Below, piece after piece: positions 26,522 to 32,020 of a DNA stretch of 32,020 bases; positions within the stretch are counted from its first letter, which is position 1, and each line of letters opens with the position of its first letter. The DNA comes from Oscillospiraceae bacterium. Its GTDB lineage: Bacteria; Bacillota; Clostridia; Oscillospirales; UBA929. The stretch is taken from the NCBI GenBank assembly GCA_009777685.1, contig WRLJ01000001.1, positions 1 to 32,020 of the forward strand. The letters are read 5' to 3'. The notes below the pieces were generated by a model. That model saw nothing but the letters and a program-made list of their open reading frames with translations. It ran no database searches and was not told the origin of the DNA. Made by a program: the position numbers and the translations under genes.

Positions 26522-27403
26522 ATGAAAGAACTCAACGAGAGCCATTTCGCGAAACTGACGGCCCTGGAGGTCGAGTTTACCGACGCGCGCTGCGAGGAGA
26601 CAAAGCAAGCCTTTGAGGGCATGGAAAAGCTGCACGCCATAGGCTTTGAGGAGCTGGGCAAAAACACCTCGATCCTCGGCTACAACGCGCCGTATTTCCA
26701 CGCCGCCGACTTCGAGCTGGTCAATCAGCTGTCCGAGCTGGACACCAAGAGCAAGAACAGCTCCGAGGTGAGCAGAACCTGCATGAGCCTGGCCGAGCTG
26801 GGCAAAATCCGCTACAAGCGGGACTTTCTCCAGGATGTCGTGAACAACTTTGACACCTATATGGACAGCATCGGGATGAGCCCGCCGCCGCTGGAAAAGG
26901 AGGAGAAGGAGTTCCTGTCGAACCGGCTCTCCGACAACGCGCTGTCCTTCGACAGTTACATCCAGAAAAAAGAAGCCAAGCTCCAAACGGAGGTAACCGG
27001 CCTGGTCTCCAGCACGGGCAAACGCCCGCTGCCGCAGCCGGAGGTAGAGCGGCCGGTGATCGAGAATCTGATCGTGGAGCAGCAGGTCGTGGCGTATCCA
27101 GAGGCAGAACAGCCGGCCAACGTCAGCCCTCAAGAGCCTGATAAGAACACCAAAACCGGCATTTCGCTGGACGACCTGAAGGACGACGTGAAGAACGAGA
27201 AGCCCGCAAACCTCGGCAACGGGAGGGTTTCGTTCATGGACTCGGCCGGCGATATCTTCAAGTCGATTATCCGGGAGCTGGTCACGGGCATCGTGTCCGC
27301 GTTTTCGGGCGACCCGCTCGCCAAGGTGCAGGCGGACTACAACCAAAAGGTAAAAGGCACAATCCTGGATGTTCCGGTCCGTTCGGCCCCCACGCGCAAG
27401 TAG
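26522..27403 (+). CDS. Unknown modular protein 4 of the T4SS cluster (293 aa)
   Basis: A helical N-terminal module spans about residues 1-165, including LGKIRYKRDFLQDVVNNFD (about 92-110). An acidic, proline-containing linker follows, then VSFMDSAGDIFKSIIRELVT (about 235-254) continuing GIVSAFSGDPLAKV. The latter segment is nearly the same in the next gene product (FFDSIAEFFQ, RELVTGLESALSGKPLDQV), so the two are close paralogues over the C-terminal third. The tail is basic (VRSAPTRK). AAAAGGAGACAG lies before the ATG. There is no signal peptide or known catalytic motif. It is probably part of the same substrate family as its neighbours. Confidence 0.85.
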   Translation: MKELNESHFAKLTALEVEFTDARCEETKQAFEGMEKLHAIGFEELGKNTSILGYNAPYFHAADFELVNQLSELDTKSKNSSEVSRTCMSLAELGKIRYKRDFLQDVVNNFDTYMDSIGMSPPPLEKEEKEFLSNRLSDNALSFDSYIQKKEAKLQTEVTGLVSSTGKRPLPQPEVERPVIENLIVEQQVVAYPEAEQPANVSPQEPDKNTKTGISLDDLKDDVKNEKPANLGNGRVSFMDSAGDIFKSIIRELVTGIVSAFSGDPLAKVQADYNQKVKGTILDVPVRSAPTRK

Positions 27404-27438
27404 GGATCCCAAAAACACAAAAATAGGAGTGAGCAGCC

Positions 27439-28227
27439 ATGCAAGAATTTACCCCCGAGCAGGTCCAGAAAATCAAAACGCTGGAAGACAGCTTTCTCCA
27501 AAAATCCAGCAGCAAGCTTCTTTTTGACCAGCAGCTCCAGCAAAGCGGGGCTTCGATTGAAAACCCCGAGAGGTTTGATGAGCTTGTCGGTCTGGTCAAG
27601 GGCGGCGGCTACGTGTCCGGGCGCACGCCGACCGACGATATGCGCTACAAGACCTACGGAGACAACCAATCGGTCTTCCACGGCGATGACATTGAGGACT
27701 TAAACCGCCTGTCCCGCATCCGCTGCGGGGACGAATGGGACGTCTCGCTGAAGACCAAGGTTTGCCTGGAATACGCGGACCTGGCGCTCCTGCGCAACAA
27801 GAACGCCTACTTAAAGGAGATCTCCGGCGATTTTGACAACTATTTCAACCAGCTCGGCCTGACGCTGAACGAGGAAGAAACGACGTATTTCAAGCAATCG
27901 CTCAATACGGAAATCGCGGAAAGCGACAAAAACCTCAAGCTCTGCACAAAGAGCGTCCAGATTCTGCTGGACCGCGTGGAAAAAGGGCTGGCCGCCAACA
28001 GCCAGGAAATTTCGCCCGACGAGCTGACGGACCCGCTGAAAGGACAGCAGGAGTCCGTGCGGGACAGGCCCGGCTTCTTCGATTCCATCGCGGAGTTCTT
28101 CCAAAAGGTCTACCGGGAGCTTGTGACCGGCTTGGAGTCGGCGCTGTCGGGCAAGCCCCTCGACCAGGTGAAGGCGGCCTATGACCAGCCCAGGACCCAG
28201 AACCAGCCGCCGCCCCCCGGACGGTAA
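27439..28227 (+). CDS. Unknown modular protein 5 of the T4SS cluster (262 aa)
   Basis: This is the shortest of the six siblings. The helical module (about 1-180) includes LLRNKNAYLKEISGDFDNYF (about 117-136) followed by LGLTLNEEE. The C-terminal segment GFFDSIAEFFQKVYRELVTG (about 211-230) and SALSGKPLDQVKAAYDQ match the previous gene product. The end is proline-rich with a terminal arginine (QPPPPGR). AATAGGAGTGAG precedes ATG 27439. No signal peptide, membrane helix or enzymatic motif is visible. Its minimal layout makes it the best example of the family core: helical module, linker, amphipathic segment, Pro/basic end. Confidence 0.85.
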   Translation: MQEFTPEQVQKIKTLEDSFLQKSSSKLLFDQQLQQSGASIENPERFDELVGLVKGGGYVSGRTPTDDMRYKTYGDNQSVFHGDDIEDLNRLSRIRCGDEWDVSLKTKVCLEYADLALLRNKNAYLKEISGDFDNYFNQLGLTLNEEETTYFKQSLNTEIAESDKNLKLCTKSVQILLDRVEKGLAANSQEISPDELTDPLKGQQESVRDRPGFFDSIAEFFQKVYRELVTGLESALSGKPLDQVKAAYDQPRTQNQPPPPGR

Positions 28228-28261
28228 ACCCTAAAATACATCTGACAAGGGAGGAGAGGCT

Positions 28262-29536
28262 ATGGGCCTGACGGAAGAGCAAAAGCGGCGCTGGGCGGAG
28301 CTTGAGGAGCGCTTTATCGCCCGGAAAAAAGCGGCGCTGGAGGAGCAGTACCAAAACGACAAAACAGGACCGCGGTACGGAAAATCCCACATCGCCAAGC
28401 AGCCCTTTAAGGACGGGGTCACGATCCATCCCGAGGATTACGGCCTAATGCAGTCCTTTGCCGAGGCGTCCGAAGACGCGCAGGATAAGATTGAACGGCT
28501 GAACAGGGGTCTCTTTGCCCAGCCGGAAAGGTATACCGAGCACCATCTGCGGCGCGGCTTCGTCCTGAAAAACGCCTTCGGCCGGTTGGGGCAAATGACC
28601 GACGCCCGGCTGAGGACGGAGTTTATCGACGACCTGAAACAGAACTACAGGCAGTACGAAAAGGAGATCGGCATCCAAACCTTTGTGGATGAACGGGAGT
28701 TCTTTAAGGCCATGGACCTGCTGAAGGACGTGTACAAGCACGAGCGGGACACCGCGGAGAAGCTGCTGAAGGAGGATATTGAGGCCTTGCGGGCGTATCC
28801 CGCCAGCTTTGAAAAGGCCCCGGGCTCCTTGTCGGTGCGGCTGCCCAACTACCACCGGGAAACAGACCCCCGCGCCGCGTTTAACGAGGCCGCCGCGGCC
28901 TTCCAGCAGACCCTGCGGGAACACGGAGACATTACCGCCTGTAATAAACACAATGATTATTGCGCCAGAGTATTTGACGAGAATCTTGGGTTTTTGCGGC
29001 ATCTCGGGCAGGACATGAACCAGGCGTACACGCGGATATGGATTGGCGGGAAGAGCCTGCGGGCGCTGGCCGACGAGAGCATCGGCAGCCGGGCCGAATG
29101 CAAGGACAGCGGCGGCAACCCCATCGGTGTGCTGACCACCCGTGAAATCTGGATGAAAAACAAGCTGGCCGAAGCGCTGATGAACAACCCCCAGGATGTC
29201 TGCGTAACCCTGCAAGGGCAGGAAAAGACCCGGCTGACCGTGGTGCGGAATGAGTTTGACGTGACGGCCAGGGAGCCGGACAGGCTGGGCACGGTTTTCG
29301 ACTATCTGGCGTATTATCTGGACTATGGGCTGGAGAAGCTCCGCGGCTTGGCCGGCACGGTATCCGAATTTTTGGGCATTAAGAGTTCCCTGACCGCCGA
29401 CGAGCTGACCCTGGAGGGCGGCGAGAGACCCCGGGCGCGGACGGTCACGGCCAACACGGGGCCAGACGCTCCAAGCCGGGAAAAGGACGCGCCGGTGATG
29501 GAAGCGCCGGTCCAGCCCAAACCAAAGAAGAAATAA
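28262..29536 (+). CDS. Unknown modular protein 6 of the T4SS cluster (424 aa)
   Basis: The N-terminal helical module includes RGFVLKNAFGRLGQM (about 98-112) and FIDDLKQNYRQYEKEIGI, resembling siblings 1, 4 and 5. From about residue 258 it carries IWIGGKSLRALADESIG and REIWMKNKLAEALMNN, which resemble the FIDGQSV module of sibling 2. A hydrophobic amphipathic region follows (VFDYLAYYLDYGLEKLRGL, about 343-361, then VSEFLGI). The C-terminus is strongly basic (VQPKPKKK). It thus combines the two modules seen separately in the others. GGGAGGAGAGG precedes ATG 28262. It is the last gene before the terminator at 29545. Function unknown. Confidence 0.85.
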   Translation: MGLTEEQKRRWAELEERFIARKKAALEEQYQNDKTGPRYGKSHIAKQPFKDGVTIHPEDYGLMQSFAEASEDAQDKIERLNRGLFAQPERYTEHHLRRGFVLKNAFGRLGQMTDARLRTEFIDDLKQNYRQYEKEIGIQTFVDEREFFKAMDLLKDVYKHERDTAEKLLKEDIEALRAYPASFEKAPGSLSVRLPNYHRETDPRAAFNEAAAAFQQTLREHGDITACNKHNDYCARVFDENLGFLRHLGQDMNQAYTRIWIGGKSLRALADESIGSRAECKDSGGNPIGVLTTREIWMKNKLAEALMNNPQDVCVTLQGQEKTRLTVVRNEFDVTAREPDRLGTVFDYLAYYLDYGLEKLRGLAGTVSEFLGIKSSLTADELTLEGGERPRARTVTANTGPDAPSREKDAPVMEAPVQPKPKKK

Positions 29537-29544
29537 GAAAAACG

Positions 29545-29589
29545 CGGGCGGCCGGGGAGTGACCCCGGCCGCCCGATGGGCGCTTTTTT
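29545..29589 (+). terminator. Strong intrinsic terminator at the end of the T4SS cluster
   Basis: A perfect 13-bp GC-rich stem (CGGGCGGCCGGGG with CCCCGGCCGCCCG) with a 5-base loop is followed, after eight bases, by six thymines. It lies nine bases after the last stop codon and probably ends the whole plus-strand transcript. Confidence 0.85.
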
Positions 29590-29601
29590 GTACGGTCTGC
29601 G

Positions 29602-29624
29602 CAGAGCGGCGTTTAGCCGCTCTG
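29602..29624. repeat. Nine-bp inverted repeat between convergent genes
   Basis: CAGAGCGGC and GCCGCTCTG flank a 5-base loop, between the terminator and the end of the minus-strand lipoprotein gene. It may serve that gene's mRNA end, but the minus strand has no U-tract directly after the stem. Confidence 0.45.
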
Positions 29625-29643
29625 TGTGATGCGCCGTGGTTGC

Positions 29644-30804
29644 TTACGGTTTGGAAAAATAGAAATGTTCGGCGGCGGGACCTATTATATAACCAGTGTT
29701 TGTTATGATGATGTAACCACCCTCATTGCGCCTGTACTCGGAAGTAACCCCTTGGCGGGTGTATTCGGTAGAAGTAAAATCAGCGCTGTCCTTGGTCGGC
29801 GGCAGATAATTGCTCCGCAGCGCTTGCGGTATATCATACCCCCGTTCAACAAACATCGCCATGCTATCATGGAAGCCGGCGTTTTCCACGACAACGCCCT
29901 CCACCGCGACACGAGGACCCCATCCCTCCTGGTCCCAGCCAGTTGGAACAACATCAGCGCTGGGCCAGATGACTTTGGTGACCCATTGCACGGGTTCGCC
30001 GGACCTGTCATAAGAAACCAAGTAATAAATTTTTTCACCGACCAACGAAGCTGCCTCCGGGTTATGCAGGATGAGATAGTCGTCCGTCACGGGATTGAAA
30101 AATTCCGCATCGCCGGGGTTTTCGGGAAAGCCGTCCGGCATGGGGATGGTGCCGTAGGTCGTGCCGGGGTCGCCGCCGTTGCCGCTCGGCGTCGAAAGAT
30201 AATAAACGCGCCCCGCGTCATCCAAGCGGCTGATAATATCCGCCTTGCGTTCCATGGGGGGAGGTTCCGGCCAAGCGAAGGGCATACCATAAACGACGTT
30301 ATCCACGACCGTAAACCCGCTAACATTATTCTCGGCATAGGCGTTGGCCGCCTCATTAGCCGCATCATTGCCGGGGAATACTGTTTTATACATACGACGC
30401 CCAGCAACATCCGCCTCCTCGATATAACGGAAGGTGACGAGGCTGTAAATTGTCACATCAATGTTCATGACATAATCGGTATGTTCCTCCGTAAAAACGA
30501 TATAATCATCGGTTTCCGCATAGAAATACCCCTTGTCGCCCCTGTGACTTTCAAGCGGCGGCTCTACATACGGCGGTGTGCCGTTGTCAGGAACATCAGT
30601 GCCGTCATTAAATATGCCGCTGTTGCCGGGGTCGTTACCGCCGCTGCCCTGCGCCCCGTTCGATGACGGCGCGGACGGCGTTTCCGATGGCGGCGGCGTG
30701 TTGGTACTGCCGCCCGAAGTGTTGTTGTTGCCGTTTGAGCAAGCCGCTAATGTGACGCTCATGAGCAGCGCAAGGGTGAGCGCGAGGATTTTTGTTGTTT
30801 TCAT
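29644..30804 (-). CDS. Putative lipoprotein of unknown function
   Basis: This 386-residue protein has a lipoprotein signal peptide: basic MKTTKIL, hydrophobic core, lipobox LAAC with the lipidated cysteine near residue 22. A Ser/Gly/Asn/Pro-rich spacer to about residue 80 follows, as expected for an anchored surface protein. The mature part has beta-rich stretches (YIVFTEEHTDYVMNIDVTIY, GYIIITNTGYIIG) and no motif I recognise. ATG 30804 is used because AGGGAG lies ten bases upstream; ATG 30813 is too close. It is convergent with the secretion cluster and 21 bases downstream of the small gene at 30826-31005. Confidence 0.75.
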   Translation of the reverse strand: MKTTKILALTLALLMSVTLAACSNGNNNTSGGSTNTPPPSETPSAPSSNGAQGSGGNDPGNSGIFNDGTDVPDNGTPPYVEPPLESHRGDKGYFYAETDDYIVFTEEHTDYVMNIDVTIYSLVTFRYIEEADVAGRRMYKTVFPGNDAANEAANAYAENNVSGFTVVDNVVYGMPFAWPEPPPMERKADIISRLDDAGRVYYLSTPSGNGGDPGTTYGTIPMPDGFPENPGDAEFFNPVTDDYLILHNPEAASLVGEKIYYLVSYDRSGEPVQWVTKVIWPSADVVPTGWDQEGWGPRVAVEGVVVENAGFHDSMAMFVERGYDIPQALRSNYLPPTKDSADFTSTEYTRQGVTSEYRRNEGGYIIITNTGYIIGPAAEHFYFSKP

Positions 30805-30825
30805 GGGTATCATTCTCCCTGCCTT

Positions 30826-31005
30826 TTAGGATTGCGCGGGTTCTTTTGCGCTTGCGATTATTTTGAAACCGTATTTCTGGGCGGTGGCCTCGCCGCTCTT
30901 GCGGTAATACTCGGTGACTTGCGCGGGGGTCATGTCCTTTATCTTCTCGTAAATAGCAAGACGGATTTGATTGACCTCCTGCTCGATTGTGCTAATCGTT
31001 TTCAT
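30826..31005 (-). CDS. Small protein overlapping the PIN gene (putative antitoxin or partner, 59 aa)
   Basis: This 59-residue helical, charged protein (IEQEVNQIRLAIYEKIKDMT, then PAQVTEYYRKSGEATAQKYG) is preceded by GGAGGTGG and starts at ATG 31005, inside the last codons of the PIN gene (14-base overlap). Such tight overlap with a PIN-domain gene suggests a toxin-antitoxin-like pair, with the partner encoded second. No DNA-binding motif is obvious. The pairing is inferred from gene order. Confidence 0.7.
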   Translation of the reverse strand: MKTISTIEQEVNQIRLAIYEKIKDMTPAQVTEYYRKSGEATAQKYGFKIIASAKEPAQS

Positions 31006-31471
31006 CTTCAACCACCTCCATCGGCGAATAGATTTCCACGGCACGGTAGCCGTTCAATGCGTTGATATTCCCTGTGCCGATTTTCGTCTTGCGCTTGACG
31101 ATGTGCTGAAAGTTCATGCTGATTATCATATCTAGGTCATTCACCGTTGCAATGGCGATGTGCAAGCCGTCCGTTCTGTACTTATGCGGAATGATTTTTT
31201 CAGCAATATAGAGGTTCGCGATTCTCGCGGCTTCATCGGTATTTTCAAGAATGGGTATGTCATGCTCTCTAATAAGGCTCAGCATTTTATCGCGCTTGGC
31301 TTCGGGTGCATTGTTCAATTCATCAATCACAAAGCGCGAAGTGAACGCCTCATACTTCCCCGCCGCTATCTCCTCGAAGAGCTTAACGGTGTCGGCGTGG
31401 GCGAAGCCCCTGTCCTTATCAAAATAAAAATTGAAAAGTGTTGTTTCCAAATAGATTTTCTGTTTCCTCAC
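30992..31471 (-). CDS. PIN-domain protein (putative ribonuclease toxin)
   Basis: This 159-residue protein has a PIN-type layout. The N-terminal strand IYLETTLFNFYF carries the first acidic residue (Glu in place of the more usual Asp), FVIDELNNAP follows in the middle, and DGLHIAIATVNDLDMIISMNF lies near the C-terminus with the remaining acidic residues. PIN proteins are Mg-dependent RNases, often toxins. The start is GTG 31471, with GGGAGGGG upstream; a longer frame to 31588 would overlap the promoter. It is transcribed divergently from rpsF by the promoter at 31523-31551. The small overlapping gene downstream is the likely partner. Confidence 0.8.
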   Translation of the reverse strand: MRKQKIYLETTLFNFYFDKDRGFAHADTVKLFEEIAAGKYEAFTSRFVIDELNNAPEAKRDKMLSLIREHDIPILENTDEAARIANLYIAEKIIPHKYRTDGLHIAIATVNDLDMIISMNFQHIVKRKTKIGTGNINALNGYRAVEIYSPMEVVEDEND

Positions 31472-31522
31472 AGCCTTCCACCCCTCCCTGCTATACAATG
31501 CAAAAGACCCGACTACAAGGAT

Positions 31523-31551
31523 AGTATACCACAAGCAGGGACGCTTTTCAA
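31523..31551 (-). promoter_or_regulatory. Sigma-A-type promoter of the PIN gene
   Basis: On the minus strand, TTGAAA and TATACT are separated by 17 bases, about 50 bases before the GTG start at 31471. Both boxes and spacing fit the vegetative consensus well. Confidence 0.7.
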
Positions 31552-31581
31552 TTATCACCCCCAAAAACTTGAAAATTTTCC

Positions 31582-31610
31582 TTGACAAGCCCTCCTCACT
31601 TCTGTATAAT
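31582..31610 (+). promoter_or_regulatory. Consensus sigma-A promoter of rpsF-ssb
   Basis: TTGACA (31582-31587) and TATAAT (31605-31610) are perfect consensus boxes with a 17-base spacer. Transcription would start near 31617 and produce a leader of about 70 bases before rpsF. Confidence 0.92.
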
Positions 31611-31635
31611 GTTCTAGCGCACCTTAAAGGTGTAG

Positions 31636-31675
31636 CTCCTTGCCCTGCTTTGCGGGGCCAATAGTCCGTAAGGAG
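31636..31675 (+). ncRNA. Ribosomal S6 leader-like RNA structure
   Basis: CTCCTT (31636-31641) can pair with AAGGAG (31670-31675), enclosing a 7-bp hairpin (GCCCTGC with GCGGGGC, loop TTT, 31642-31658) and an unpaired CCG at 31666-31668. This matches the layout of the known S6:S18-binding leader, in which a CCG bulge is bound by the proteins. The outer stem covers the rpsF Shine-Dalgarno sequence, consistent with feedback control of translation. Confidence 0.6.
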
Positions 31676-31687
31676 GTGTCTTAAACC

Positions 31688-31984
31688 ATGGCAAAAGTCA
31701 AAAGCAGGTACGAAACCATCTTTATCCTCAACCCCACACTGAGCGAGGAAAACACTGCCGCCGCCGTTGAGAAGTTCAAATCGCTAATCGCTCAGCACGG
31801 CGAACTCGGCGAAGTGGACATTTGGGGGAAGCGCAGGCTCGCCTACGAAATCGACGACCATGCCGAAGGGTACTATACCCTCATCAACTTTGAATCCACG
31901 CCCGATTTCCCCGCCGAGCTTGACCGTGTCTACCGCATTACCGACAGCGTTCTGCGCAGCTTGATTATCTGTTTGGACGAATAG
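31688..31984 (+). CDS. rpsF: 30S ribosomal protein S6
   Basis: This 98-residue protein is a clear S6: YETIFILNPTLSEE at the N-terminus, WGKRRLAYEI in the middle, GYYTLINFE and ITDSVLRSLI near the end. S6 binds 16S rRNA with S18 in the small subunit platform. AAGGAGGT lies ten bases before the ATG and is part of the leader structure described separately. It is followed eleven bases later by the start of a gene consistent with ssb, the usual rpsF-ssb-rpsR order. Confidence 0.97.
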   Translation: MAKVKSRYETIFILNPTLSEENTAAAVEKFKSLIAQHGELGEVDIWGKRRLAYEIDDHAEGYYTLINFESTPDFPAELDRVYRITDSVLRSLIICLDE

Positions 31985-31995
31985 GGGGTGAGGTT

Positions 31996-32020
31996 GTGCT
32001 GAACAAAATCATCCTCATGG
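31996..32020 (+). CDS. ssb: Start of single-stranded DNA-binding protein (partial)
   Basis: GTG 31996 opens a frame reading VLNKIILM before the window ends, the usual beginning of SSB (MLNKIILMGRL). GGGGGTGAGG lies just upstream. The position directly after rpsF supports the call. Only eight codons are visible. Confidence 0.7.

Noticed and set aside
29626..30666. 346-codon plus-strand frame
   Set aside because: Antisense to the lipoprotein gene, which has a signal peptide, lipobox and ribosome binding site.

Overview
The window looks like chromosomal DNA of a GC-rich anaerobic Firmicute (class Clostridia, probably a gut Oscillospirales-like lineage). The support is GC-rich codon usage, strong AGGAGG-type ribosome binding sites, SpoIIE/RsbW/STAS-type regulators, CvpA, a classical sigma-A promoter in front of rpsF-ssb, and dispersed palindromic repeats of a kind I associate with such genomes. 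I cannot assign a species from sequence alone.

Left part (1-8181, all minus strand). A partial unknown gene runs off the left end, followed by a palindrome-rich gap. A six-gene regulatory operon then reads leftward: a YesN-like regulator with degenerate receiver and truncated HTH, an RsbW-type ATPase, a very large sensor-MFS fusion, a GNAT acetyltransferase, a SpoIIE-type PP2C phosphatase with HAMP domain, and CvpA. Several genes overlap or nearly touch.

Central part (8446-29536, all plus strand). A divergent cluster starts with an ECF-like sigma factor and two small unknown proteins. It continues with a type IV secretion (T4SS) core: VirD4/TraG coupling ATPase, a Trp/Cys-repeat membrane protein, a VirB2/TrbC-like small protein, two paralogous VirB6/TrbL-like membrane proteins and a VirB3-VirB4-type fusion ATPase. 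A STAS protein follows; it is the missing third partner for the kinase/phosphatase pair of the divergent operon. Then come six consecutive unknown proteins (262-636 aa) that share modules with one another. One carries a C-terminal OTU-family cysteine-protease signature. A strong intrinsic terminator closes the cluster. I see no relaxase, integrase or replication gene, so my main hypothesis is a chromosomal protein-delivery T4SS with its own regulation and a set of modular substrates, rather than a conjugative element.

Right part (29644-32020). A minus-strand lipoprotein and a PIN-domain protein with a small overlapping partner gene form a segment that looks less GC-rich. The PIN promoter is divergent from a consensus promoter driving rpsF (with a ribosomal S6 leader-like RNA) and the start of ssb.
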